Shown in pieces: positions 10,216 through 21,849 of a stretch of DNA of 52,781 nucleotides. This DNA is from Trachelipus rathkii (taxonomy: Eukaryota > Arthropoda > Malacostraca > Isopoda > Trachelipodidae): positions 1 through 52,781 of the forward strand of contig JABUQX010100416.1 of assembly GCA_015478945.1 (NCBI GenBank), read 5' to 3'. The position numbers were made by a program, and so were the translations under genes. A model generated the notes under the pieces. The model did not search any database and had not been told where the DNA came from. It saw only the letters and a program-made list of their open reading frames with translations. Numbering within the stretch: position 1 is the first letter of the stretch; the number at the start of each line of letters is the position of its first letter.

Positions 10216-10540
10216 CTACTTCAGCTTCCAGGTAGGCATTTGTCTGCTTGTTAGTTGGAGTATGCCTTCTCTCCGCATCGTCTCTTCCGTGAAAGTCTCC
10301 ATTTCTTCCATCACTTCACGATGTTTGGAAGCGGTACCGATCGTCGAGTAACTTCCTCCTCTTCGGTCTCTCATCTTCGTTCTCGCATACCCTACGTCTC
10401 TGCTCGTCACTGTGAGGTGTACCGCTACAGACCGGTTGGCGAACGTAGTCGTCAAGACCTATTTGAATCGTTAGGCACTCATCACATTCCTCCAGATGTC
10501 CCAGCCACCCCAGTTTGGGCCTTTTCTCTCTCTCTCTCTC
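10216..10540 (-). pseudogene. Possible retroelement coding fragment
   Basis: GC is higher than in the flanks and open frames exist on both strands. On the minus strand one frame begins PKLGWLGHLEECDEC (about 10,515 downward), which resembles the W-G-H-L-E block near the C-terminus of LINE reverse transcriptases. It then continues with an unrecognised basic sequence to a stop near 10,316. The frame is not maintained in the mirror copy at about 28,115-28,380. I cannot name a product, and chance resemblance is possible. Confidence 0.25.
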
Positions 10541-10735
10541 TCCTCGTCTCTCTTCTCTCTCTCTCTGCTCTCTTCCTCTCTCTCTCTCTCTCTCTTCTCT
10601 CTTATTCTTCTTCACCTATTTCCCCTTCCCCTCTCTCTCTTCTTCGTCTCTCTCTCTCTCTCTCTCTCGTCTTAATTTGTTCATTCCTCACTCTATCACT
10701 TCTGCTCTTTCCCACTTTCTCAGGCGCTCATTTTA
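10520..10735. repeat. CT-rich microsatellite
   Basis: CTCTCT tracts with TTC and CCC interruptions. The serine/leucine-rich and arginine/glutamate-rich frames over it are repeat translations. The right-arm partner at about 27,930-28,120 is a GA-rich but more disordered version. Confidence 0.85.
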
Positions 10736-11039
10736 ACCGTTGCCTGTAAATTTTGCTTCTTATTACTGTGTTTTGTTGTCGCCAACTCTCCGCACGCATA
10801 CACATTTAATGTCTTCCAATCTTTATTGTAAAAAATGAAATTCGAAAGTAAGGAAGAAGCACAGAACAAACACTTCGTAGGTTATTTCGCGTCTTATATT
10901 TAGCAATAATAGCATATATACGAATAATGGAATGGACTTTGAAAAATATTTAAATATATATATAATTTGTAGCCACCGAACCTCTATCCCATGAATTTGG
11001 GGGTTCATTACCTACCGCTGTGAGTTCTTGGGTCTTGGT
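10736..11039. other. Unique DNA, no gene seen
   Basis: Short complex segment between the CT tract and the next TA tract. A 61-codon minus-strand frame at 10,823-11,008 has no recognisable features. Confidence 0.5.
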
Positions 11040-11203
11040 GAGGGGAAATTGGAATATAGATATTTATATCTATACTATTTATATATTTATAGTATTATAT
11101 AGTAGTATATAATATATATATATATAATATATATATATATATGATATATATATTATATACTATAGTGTATATGTATATATATATACTAATATAATATGTC
11201 CAA

Positions 11204-11252
<49 letters not shown>

Positions 11253-11276
11253 AGTATTTATATAATTATACTAAAA

Positions 11277-11317
<41 letters not shown>

Positions 11318-11497
11318 TATATATATTATTTATATATTTATATATATAGTATAGATATTATATATGTCCAAATTGTATTAAAATCTAAACTATGATTATG
11401 TTTATTATATATATAAAAAAAAGAAAATAATTACATAAATTTATTTTAATGGCAAATTAAATATATATATATATTAATATATATAGCCTAATATAAG

Positions 11498-11533
<36 letters not shown>

Positions 11534-11780
11534 CGTATACGGTACAGTACATATATATTATATATATAGTATAATTATATATATATATAAGAATTATATA
11601 ATAATAGTATATATATAATATATTTACTATAATATTATACTTAGTGTATATATAATTATATATAATATATATAGATACTAGTAATATTATAGTTATATAT
11701 ATATATATATAATATATATATATATTACTATATATTATATACTATATATATATATATATAATATATATTCAATGATGAAC
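11040..11780. repeat. TA-rich microsatellite tracts
   Basis: TA tracts at 11,050-11,345 and 11,455-11,775 around a short A-rich island. The corresponding right-arm stretch (about 25,740-27,910) is nearly three times longer and disordered. Confidence 0.88.
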
Positions 11781-12330
11781 ATGCAAATTTTATCCCAATA
11801 AAGACAATTAATTGCTCCTTATTTTCCTCATTTCTTTACACTTGCGACAATTTTTTTTTTTTAATTTATTCATTAAAACATTTCTAATATATCCTGCAAG
11901 TTTCATGAAAATCCATAGGTAATCTTTTATTGGAAAGGTTCGAGTATTTTAATCAAAAGGCTTTTTATTTATCATGCCATCAATCCACTCGACCGGATTT
12001 TGAGTGATAGCATAAAAATGATTTTTTCTTTTAAGGTAATATACCGTATGCATATATAAAAACTATAATAAATATTAAAATAAATTTAAATTTAAATTAA
12101 TATAAAAAAAACTCTACCCAAAAATTTTGTTGCTCTTCAAATTTAAAATAATTTTCATTTCTTTTTTAACAATTTTTGATAATACGAATAAAATTGTGAG
12201 GGATTTAAATGAAAATAACTTCCGGCTTGCTAAGCCTTTCTAGTTACTAGTGCGAAGATTTGATTTCTAAACTTTCCATTTTCTGAATCTATCTTTCTCT
12301 ATGATATTCTCTCCGCTCGCTCTATAGCAG
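11781..12330. other. Unique AT-rich DNA, well mirrored
   Basis: Preserved on the opposite strand at 25,170-25,720, including CTCCGCTCGCTCTATAGCAG near 12,310-12,329. No gene is seen. Confidence 0.65.
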
Positions 12331-12353
12331 CTGTTGTTGTTGTTGTTGTTGTC
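12331..12353. repeat. Short TTG microsatellite
   Basis: Seven TTG units. The right-arm partner at 25,075-25,165 is an AAC tract four times longer and interrupted. Confidence 0.85.
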
Positions 12354-12884
12354 AACCATATATCCTTTAAATCTATAAACGGTGGTGTTTCACACTGTTC
12401 AGTCCTGTCCCCAACTCTTTTCTACTTTTCATCCACTCGTACGACAACATTCCCCCCCCCTTCACAACTTTCATTTTGAAAAACGTCCCACCCAACAGCA
12501 ATTACAGTAGCTAACTCTAGGAGGGCAGTGTTTGAGCAACTCTTATCTTTCTCGAATCTCTAATCAGGATATGGACAACATGGTTGTTTTCAAGGCCTCA
12601 AAAATTCGATTCCTCGTCTTTCTACTCGATATAACCTTTCACGCAATTATAACATCTTCTTCGAATACACACAACTCAAACATTGGTCTCTTTTTAATAT
12701 TCTTGATGTTTCTCTTACTCCTAATCTTTCTTTAGAAGGATCACATAATTTCTCTTTCTAAACAGTCTCTAAAAGGCAGGGTGTTTTGAGGGCACCTTCG
12801 GAAAATATTCACTCCACCAAGGTATATACTCTTTATATGGGTGTCGTTCACACATCTGGGGTGGATCCACTCACATAGCTCTCT
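12354..12884. other. Unique segment flanking the minisatellite
   Basis: Includes a C run at 12,452-12,461 and a 67-codon frame (12,532-12,735) with a hydrophobic C-terminal end but no recognised domain. It is mirrored at 24,570-25,060. Confidence 0.5.
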
Positions 12885-15100
12885 CTGACAGGTTGAGTCT
12901 AGGTCTTTTTGTCTTTTCAACTCTCCTGCTCTCCATGACCGGTAGAGTCTTGGTCTTTTCCCCATATCAACTCTCCTCCTCTCCCTGACAGGTAGAGTCT
13001 AGGTCTTTTCGTCTTATCAACTCTCCTGGTATCCCTGACAGGTAAAGTCTAGGTCTTTTCCCCTTACCAACTCTCCTCCTCTCCCTGACAGGTAGAGTCT
13101 AGGTCTTTTCGTCTTATCAACTCTCCTGGTATCCCTGACAGGTAAAGTCTAGGTCTTTTCCCCTTACCAACTCTCCTCCTCTCCCTGACAGGTAGAGTCT
13201 AGGTCTTTTCGTCTTATCAACTCTCCTGGTATCCCTGACAGGTAGAGTCTAAGTCTTTTCGCCTTATCAACTCTCCTGCTCTCCCTGACAGGTAGGAGTC
13301 TAAGTCTTTTCGCCTTATCAATCTTTTCTCCCTCACTAACTGTAGAGTCTAGGTCTTATCGCCTTATCACCTCTCCTGCTCTCCTGAAGGTAGACGTCTA
13401 GGGCTTTTCGTCGTATCAACTCTCCTGCTCTCTCTGACAGGTAGAAGTCTAGGTCATCTTCGCCTTATCAACTCTCGCTGCTGCTCCCTGACAGGTAGAG
13501 TCTCTAGGTCTTTTCCGTCTTATCAACTTCCTGTCTCCTGACAGTAGAGTCTAGTCCTTTTCGCTTATCAACTCTCTGCTCTCCCTGAACGGTAAGAGTC
13601 TAGGTCTTTTCGCCTTATCAACTCTTCCTCTTCTCCCTGACAGGTAGAGTCTAGGTCCTTTTTCGCCTTATCAACTCTCCTGCTAGCCCTGAAGGTAGAG
13701 TTTGGTATTTCGCCTATAATCTCTCTTGCTCTCCCTGACAGGTAGAGTCCTAACGGCTTTTCGCCTTATCACTCTTTCTTCTCTCCCTGACACGGGTTTA
13801 TAAGTCTAAGGTTTTTTCACGCTTATCAACTCTCCTGCTCTCCTTGACACGGAGTAGAGTCTAGGTCTTTTCCCCTTACCAACTCTCTGCTCTCCCTGAC
13901 AGGTAGAGTCTAGGTCTTTTTCGCCTTATCAACTCTCCTGCTCTCTCCTTGACAGGTAGAGTCTAGGTCTTTCAGCCTTATCACAACCTCTCGCTGCTCT
14001 CCTAGATAAGATAGAGTCTAAGGCTATAGGGTTTATCAACTCTCCTGATCTCCCTGACAGGTCGAAGTCTAGGTCTTTTCGCTATCAACTCTTCGATGCT
14101 CTCCTGACAGGTTATAGTCTAGGTCTTTTTCGCCTTATCAATCTCTCCTGCTCTCACCTTGACAGGTGAGTCTAGTTTTCTCGTTCTTATCACTCATCCT
14201 GCGTGCTCCTGACAGGAGAGTCAGGTCTTTTCGCCTTATCAAGCTTCTGCTCTCCCTGAAGGTATAGTCTATGTTTTTTTCGGGATCCCTCTTATCAAAA
14301 CTCTCCGCTCTCCTTGCAGGTAGATGAGTCTATGGTTTTTTCTCGTCTTATCAACTCTCCTGCTCTCTGCCTGACAGGTAGAGTCTAAAAGGCTCTTTTC
14401 GCCTTGATCAATATATATATATACCTGCAGGTGTGTATAGTGCTTTTCGCCTTATCGACTCTCCCGCTCTCACTAACTGTATTAGGTTTTGCATCTTATC
14501 AACTCTCCTGCCTCTCCCTGACAGGTATAGTCTAGGTCTTTTCGCCTTATCAACTCTCCTGGCTCTTCTGGAAAGGGAAAACCCAAATATTTTCCACCTT
14601 ATATATCAATCTCCTGCTCTCCTGACAGGTAGAGCTAGGTCTTTTTCGCCTTATCAACTCTCCTGTCTCCCTGACTCTTCGATTCTACCTCCTTGTCGCC
14701 TTACCAACTGTCGACCCCACTCTCGAAGACGAGGTATAGTCTAGTTCTTTTCGCGCCTATACTTCTCCCTGAAGGTAAGACGTCTAGGTCCTTCTCTCGT
14801 GCTTATAAGACCAGCTCTCTATCGCAGAGGTAGAGTCGTCCGGTCTTTCGCCTTATCAACTCTACCTGCCTCTACCTGAAGGTATAGTACTAGTGTCTTT
14901 TCCGCCTTATCAACTCTCGCTGCTCTAACTGGAAGAGGTTTAATTCTTTTCGCCTTATCAACGTTCTTGATGTTCAATGCTTGAGGAAAGTTTCTTACTA
15001 ACTCTCCGCTCTCTTAAAAGGTAGAGTCTATGTTTTTTCTTTTTCGCCTTATCAACTCTGTGTGAGATGACAGTAGAGTCCTAGGTCTTTTCTGCCTCCT
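12885..15100 (+). repeat. 50-bp minisatellite array, about 45 units
   Basis: Units are exactly 50 bp at 13,021-13,220 and become length-variable downstream. Each contains CTCTCCCTGACAGGTAGAGT followed by CTAGGTCTTTTCG and CTTATCAA. The dimer 13,021-13,120 is repeated identically at 13,121-13,220, so a 100-bp higher-order period exists locally. Beyond about 13,260 indels accumulate and by 14,900 units are barely readable. The mirror array, in reverse complement, is 21,850-24,560. Frames through the array are not genes. Confidence 0.95.
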
Positions 15101-16095
15101 TGCCTCAAATTCTCCCTGCCTCTCCTCCCTTTTCGCGCCGCACCCACCCCGCGCTACGCACGTCTCAGCTCTTCCTCGCCTCTCATCCACTCCTCTCCGC
15201 TCTCCCACCTCGACAGTTAGAGTACTACGCGTTTTTTTCGCTCGTTTCAACTCTCCTCTCTCTCTAACAGGTAGCAGTCCCTACCGCCCGCTCCTCTCTC
15301 ATCACATCTATCAACCTCACTCACGCCTCACTCCATCCGCCACAAGCCGCTACGCCAACGCTCCTCAGTCTTTCCCTTCTGCTCCTCTCGTCACCTCTCC
15401 CTGAGCTCCTCCCACATCGCACCTCGCTCGAGTCTACCCGTCTCTCTCTCGCTCTTCCCAACAACCTCCTGTCTCATCCTCAAAACCCTCTTCATACCAT
15501 CTTCTCGCCTCCGCTCGCACTCGCTCTTCTCACCTACCTTCGCTCTTCACTACATAACCTCTCAAGTCGCATATCCCTCCACGAGATATCTGGAGACGCA
15601 GCCTTTTCACCTCGTCTCCTTCTTTCTTCGCAACACACTCCTCTGACTCCCACGCACAACGCTATGCTCATCCTTATATTTATACCCCCCCTCCCCTCCA
15701 CCTATCTATATATTTCTTATACCCTCTATATACTATATACCTCTATAATATATACTACTAGGCCTACTATAATAGTACCTCCACCCCCTCACCACACTAC
15801 TCCCTCACCCCCCCCCCATCACCCCTCCACCCCACTTTACTCATACCTACTACCTAACCACCCACTCAAACCCATCCACCCACCTAACCCTAACTCACTC
15901 ATACATCACTACTCACCTACCTACCACCTCCACCTCCACTCATTCATCCCACTCTCACTACTCACCCCCCTACTCCACATCACTACCTCACCCGCCACCC
16001 ACTCACAACTACATACCACCCCCTCACCCTCCCTCACCTCACCTCTCCCACCCCTCCTCACCTCCACCTCACCCTCTCACCTCCTCACTGAGAGA
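15101..16095. other. Pyrimidine-rich disordered stretch
   Basis: From 15,100 to 15,660 the minisatellite dissolves into CT-rich sequence, and from 15,780 to 16,090 into C-rich sequence with runs of nine C. A 193-codon frame at 15,664-16,245 is proline/threonine/serine-rich low complexity. The expected right-arm partner, just below 21,850, is not C/G-rich in the matching way. I suspect mis-called repeat sequence. Confidence 0.5.
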
Positions 16096-16365
16096 TGTCT
16101 TGTTATATATATTTATACGTATTATATATATAGTTATTATTTCATTATTTTAAAAAGCATATTTATATTTTTTTATTATATTCTATTTATATTATTGGAT
16201 GTACTAATCTGGGAACTTCATTTTTGCTTATACTTATTTCGCTAATCCGTTTTTCACGAATAAGTTATTTTATTTACATAATATTTTATATTAGTTTCTT
16301 GCAATAAATTATCATAAAATATAGTTATTATATTAGTGAGACAATTTTCGATTAAAACTCTCTCT
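16096..16365. other. AT-rich segment, mirrored near 21,150-21,300
   Basis: CTTATTTCGCTAATCCG near 16,234-16,250 and the following CACGAAT word match 21,255-21,290 on the opposite strand. This is one of the inner anchors of the palindrome. Confidence 0.55.
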
Positions 16366-17500
16366 CGACTCTCATCGGTGTGTGTGATATATAGTGTGAT
16401 ATATAGAACACTTCAAGAACAAAAACGGCATGCATATATATTATATAAGATATGACAACATCATCACACATAGATATTGTGTTATATACCCATAATATAT
16501 ATAGATATATAGGTGATATATATATGCACTGGTATATAGATATATATAGTGCGCTCGATCGTTGACTGTAGCATGTGTGTGATGTGTGAGTGTGATATAT
16601 ATATTTATATATAGTTCTATATGTATATTACACTCTATAGAGACGTGTCGCGCGCATTACAACCGAGCCCATCATGCTTCACATCTCAGTGTCAAGTGGA
16701 TGATGGATAGTATAGATATAATATCCCCTACTAGCCGTATTATCACTACTCAACTATATGCCATACGAGCATAGAGATAGCTTATAGCAAGGAGATAAAA
16801 AAGCTCTCACTCACTCACGATAGACACAAGAATAACGTAGTGGGAGTGATATACACTATGATTTCTCTTATAATATCGACGTGCGCTCAATATTGAGTCA
16901 CTGACGCCGCAGTGTTGTGTGTTGTGATCTGTGTTATAGATATATCATCGTGTGAGCATCGTGTGCTTGTGTATCTCGCTGAGATATATAGTGTGTGAGA
17001 GTCGCGTGATATGTGTGTGTATGTGTGTAGTGTATATAGATAGTGTGTATATATATATGCGCTATATGTGGTACGTCGGAGGGCTGGAGGATACACGTAT
17101 GATATATATATAGTGTGTGGCTCACATAAAACCGACTTTATCTGGTGTTTAAGTTTAATATTTAATTTTGAGCCTATAATATAGTGAGTGTGTAAGATAT
17201 GCAACGCGTTATCTCTCTACACGCTCTATGTGTGTGTGCGAAGCGCGGCGCAGTGTGTGATATAGATGGTGCGCTCACTCTCATATAGTGTATATGGCAC
17301 ACGCAAGTGTTTAAAATCATTATAGTAAAAAGCAGCGCATATAGTAAGCAGTTTAGCTACACATAAGCACGCACGCTCTCTCTCTCACGCTCTCTCTCTC
17401 ACTGATATCACACGCTCTCACGCACACTCTTTTATGGCCATTAGTCTATAATATAAATAGTTCAGCAGCATACGTTGCATTTTTTTAATACTCAATATAT
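16366..17500. repeat. Scrambled TA/TG/CA low-complexity DNA
   Basis: Alternating purine-pyrimidine words such as GTGTGTG, TATATA and CTCTCTC without a stable period. Several 60- to 105-codon frames arise from it and have no gene character. The partner region 18,970-20,990 is similarly disordered. Confidence 0.65.
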
Positions 17501-17640
17501 AAAATACATACTATATATATATATATGTAATATATATTAATATAATAACATATATATATGTATAGTATATATATTAGTATATTATATTATGTAGTTTATA
17601 TATAATTTATATATAAATATATTATAGATTAGGTAAAATG
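17501..17640. repeat. TA-rich tract
   Basis: Interrupted TA repeat immediately before the innermost readable anchor. Confidence 0.8.
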
Positions 17641-17800
17641 TTTGTCTACGTAAGTAGGGAGAGAGAGAGAGAGAGAGAGACGGAGAGAGATGAGAGGGAT
17701 TCATCTACCTTATAATACTTAATGTTCTCATGAAAGAGTTTCATACTAATATTCTAATTGTTATGTTGTCTTGAGTGAATCATCGAGATAGTAGCAAGAA
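17641..17800. repeat. GA microsatellite and innermost mirrored anchor
   Basis: GAGAGA run at 17,658-17,695 followed by unique sequence with CATGAAAGAGT (17,730-17,740). On the opposite strand the same order (CT run, then the reverse complement of these words) is at 18,830-18,975. It fixes how close the arms come to each other. Confidence 0.7.
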
Positions 17801-18829
17801 TTAAATAAGTTAGCGGGCAGCCAAGGTCAAAATTGCAGTAGTTCATAATGATATCAAAGTAAGACGCCACCCATGATTAAAGAAGATTCACATTCTGATG
17901 ACCAGCAAACATATTTTGGGAGTTCAACACGTTCATTTGGAGCACTCAAATTTTCAACTCTACCTATAGATGATTTTATTTTGAACGTCTGTAAACAGCT
18001 CCTACTCTTGGCACACTTACTGAATTAAATCACATTTTATCAAAGATAAATAAACGAAATTCCTGCCCAAAATCTTTAAGCACTTTGTCTAACTGACTAG
18101 ATCGACGCAAATTCAAGTTGTTTTTTTAATATTACAAAATGATTTTTTTCAGACCAAAATCACTGACTATTTTATTCAGCCAATGGTATTAAATTAAATT
18201 TTTTAAGTCGTTGTTACAAGTGAAGATTTTTTTTACGGTCATTACACTGTTGAGATTTTTTACAGTCCATAGCACGTCGAGATTTGTATTGGAAAAAATT
18301 TATGATATCTCTCTCCTTCATTAAGATGCAGATAGTTATGAAAGGGTCATATATTATAAGACTATTATATATACGCACACTCTCACGCTGATTCATCTGA
18401 TATATATATAGTAAAGAACCTCTGTGTGTGTATATATATAGTGCGCTCTCTCTTTGAGTTCTAGCGTGATTATCTGGGCAGATTAGAGTATATTGTGTCT
18501 GATAGAGACTCTAGTGAGTGTGTGGGCTCACTATATAGTATGGTACGAAGATTCTATAGAGAATATAGTACAGCGTAGAGGTAGATACGATGATCGTGAT
18601 CTGTGAAGAGTGATTTGCTATGTACACGTCGATGCTCGATAACATCATGATGTAAGATTGGTAATAATATAATCTATAGAAAAGGAAAAAAAGAGAGTAG
18701 ATATATTATCAGAGAGGGGAGTAGATCTAGTGTGTGTATATATATATGGAGCACTCTGAGCGAACTCGATCTCGCACTCTCGTGTCGCGATACAATATAC
18801 GAGTCACTCTTATGTTAGATTTGAGTGAC
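17801..18829. other. Turn region between the two arms
   Basis: The last legible pairing is 17,640-17,800 with 18,830-18,970. Between them, 17,810-18,330 is ordinary complex AT-rich sequence, and 18,340-18,825 is an irregular mixture of TA, GT and GA motifs. The two halves have similar lengths (about 520 and 490 bp), so they may be two readings of one segment, the second unreadable. If so the fold lies near 18,330. Otherwise the whole kilobase is an unpaired loop. No gene is visible. Confidence 0.6.
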
Positions 18830-18970
18830 TTAGTATCCCATAGTTCCGGCTGATGAAGCTAAGCAACATGAAATGAAAATAATTGGGAATGAACACTCTT
18901 TCATGGAAACTGAATTATGTTAGAGGGTAGATGTAATCTTCTCTCTGTCGTCTACTCTCATCTCTCTCTC

Positions 18971-20990
18971 TTGCACGTGCACACATATAGAGAGGAGTTC
19001 GTCTCACAGAGCATCGCGAGCTCGAGACAGCGGTATAGATATATAGTGATCGACAGATATATCTGACGTACAATTAAAAAAAACATCCACTAATTCACTC
19101 TACCCACATACCACGTCCTATTAACATATTATATATACTATCAACCTTATACTTAAAATTATAATAAAATATATAGTGATGATATGAGTGATGGTATATA
19201 GATCTATCGCACGAGAGTGATCGAGTGATATAGATATAATATTAATGCTGTGGTGTGTGATATGGTGTGTGTGTGTCGAGAGTCTCGTGTGTGTGTGCTT
19301 GTAAAACATTTGTGTATGTACATGCTGTATAGATATATATATATATATAGTGTGTCTCTCTCTCTCTCTCTGTGTGCGAGGATATGTAACTCTTGGACTG
19401 CGCCAGACAGTATCACGGAGTGGACGGGGATTGTATAAGTATGAGGTGGAGAGCTACGGCACTGAGTAATTTTAAAAAGAGTATAATTTTTTTATAGAGA
19501 TCTATTCTGCGCCGTGTGATATGAAAGAAACTTCACTTCTAGGTTGAAGGTTGGAGCGAGAGAAAATAGTATAAGAGTATGTGTTACGACATTTAATGTG
19601 TGCGTAGGTAGATATGACGAGTGAGATGATGGAGTCGGCACCACTTGGTGTTAAATATTAATTCTGAAGAGATGACGTAGTGTGAAATATGTAAAATAGA
19701 ATCTAGCCAAAAACAAGCTATAGCTGTTGAGTGATTAATCCCTTATAGACCGGTGTAGAAATACTGGTGTCCACTCCAAGCTATTAAATATAGGGGTCTG
19801 TGTTAGTACGATTTCTGTTGTCGTGTGATATGGACTGAAGAAGTATCGCCACGCAGTGCATGTGAGCCGGTGTACCAAGAAGCTAGTATATATGACAGTT
19901 TAGCATCCATGGTTGTGAAAGTAGCGACTCAAGTCGAGTTCAAGTGCTAGCGCTAATAATGGCTATCTGTTCTAACTTAGGTTTCTTAAATGTGATAGAG
20001 AAGTTAGTCTTAGCTAGAAGACCTCAAAAAATACTCAGACGCAAGCGCCACGTGTAAGGCATGATTGGAACAGAGATGACTATTACCTAACTATACCATG
20101 CACTTGACGTTCGGATTAGTGAGATAAGTATACGGTAAATAGTGAACGGTATACGATGGATTCGAGTACGGATATATTTTATATAAAGCTGAAGTAAGGG
20201 TATTGTAGGTTGAACGTACAGGTTAGAGGCCAGTTGATACGGTATATATATAGTATGAGGAAGTTATATAGATGTATATGGATTGGATGTGTTATGAGTA
20301 GCGATATAGCTGAGATACACTTGCTGAGTCTTAGATGTTATTTATTCCATTAAGTATTATTATGCGATAGGGTAGTACTAGTATGAGATCGTCGTAGTGG
20401 AGATAATATACGGTATTAGCTGATTATAGTTAATCGTATGCTCGTTTGGTAGCACGAGCGAGCGGATTATATTGGTATGTCAAAGCCTTGAGAGATGACA
20501 TGATGATCGGGTTTCACAGCATTATGTCGTGAGCTTGTGTCTATGACGATACATGTGGAGTGGGACGGATGTAATGTGCGAGATATCATCGTCATCATAG
20601 AGTGTGAGGAGCACGTATGACTGTAGATCATATATGACGACTTAATCTCGTTCGTGCATACATAGGTTTTGTTGATGCCCCGCGACTTAGTTCCCTCTTA
20701 AACATTGATTTTAAGCCGCTGCGTCCGAGTCGCGCGCCGGACACCGAAGAATGATTCGATAGGGTATCGGGTCATACTTGCTTGTGAATGTGTGTCGCTC
20801 ACCTGTGTGGATGATAGTACATGTGATATGTATAATTGCTGCTGTATATTAACAGTTGGTACGGTATTGATTGCTTGAATATGTAATGCATGATAAGGCG
20901 TGACCAGATTAGTATAATTATGAGGACCGCTACGTGCTAATATGCTAGTGGTGTAGTTCATTCATGTGGATGCTGATCGTGGATTATGTT
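18971..20990. other. Disordered right-arm sequence, no gene
   Basis: Low-complexity TATAGTG, GTGTGTG and GATAGAG words mixed with apparently random bases. It corresponds to the TA/TG stretch 16,366-17,500 but is about twice as long. Frames of 62-87 codons here carry no recognisable sequence. Confidence 0.55.
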
Positions 20991-21300
20991 ATTGTATCTA
21001 ATTATGCGATATCAGCATCCGTTTTGTTATATGAATTGTGAGTCTCCGCTCTTTATGAAAATTTTCTACATATAAAGGCATATGTGAATTGTTTCCGGTG
21101 GCTATCAATTTGCTTCCAAATTATATTGTTTTCATAGTCGGCAAAACCAAAGATTGAGTAATTATACCAAAAATAAATTAAATAAACTAATAGAATATAA
21201 GTTCACTTTTGCATTTGGACTAATTAAAATTTGGAATAAATAAATAGTTAAAATTCGTGGTTAGGCGAAATAAGTTAAGGATTGAAGGTTTCCTTAGTAT
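20991..21300. other. AT-rich segment, mirrored at 16,096-16,365
   Basis: Readable again after the disordered stretch; see the left-arm partner. No gene. Confidence 0.5.
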
Positions 21301-21640
21301 AGTGTATATATATTATATATGTTGTATATGTATAGGATTGATATTATATATATAATTATTTATATAGTAGTATATATAATATATGTAATATTATATTATA
21401 TATGATATATAGTAGATAATTATTTATTATTATTAATAGTTATATATTATTTATATATATATATACTTACATATGTGGTATATATAGGTATAATAGGATT
21501 AATATATATATTATATATAGACTAGTATAGGTATATAAGATATTGTCAAGCGTAATAGTAAGTATAAAGTGATACTATATATATTATATATATATGATAG
21601 ATGTATACATATTATATAATATATTAATATTAGAGGTATT
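21301..21640. repeat. TA-rich tract
   Basis: Interrupted TA repeat with TAG and GTA words. Confidence 0.8.
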
Positions 21641-21849
21641 GAGGCGAAACATGGAGCGGTTGTCGGATAGTAGAGTATTGGCGAGAAAGTAATGAGACAG
21701 TGTGAAAGTGCTGGTCTGTAGATATCCTCAGTGGAGGGAATATGTCGAGCTGGAGAGTTTAGTATCAAAGCGAGTGATGAGGACAGTATCGAGAGCAGAG
21801 ACAAGGAGATTTGAAGAGGAGTTTAGTGAGACAGGAAGAAGTTGGTAAG
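21641..21849. other. Purine-rich transition into the minisatellite
   Basis: GAG/GAGAG-rich sequence with units not yet resolvable. It would pair with the disordered pyrimidine-rich stretch after 15,100. Confidence 0.45.

Noticed and set aside
10255..10749. 164-codon serine/leucine-rich protein
   Set aside because: Half of it is CT microsatellite and the frame is broken in the mirror copy at 27,930-28,380.
12885..15100. CRISPR-like array
   Set aside because: The whole 50-bp unit repeats with no unique spacers, and the context is eukaryotic; it is a minisatellite.
15664..16245. 193-codon proline/threonine/serine-rich protein
   Set aside because: It is encoded by a C-rich low-complexity block with no mirror in the other arm and followed by TA repeat.
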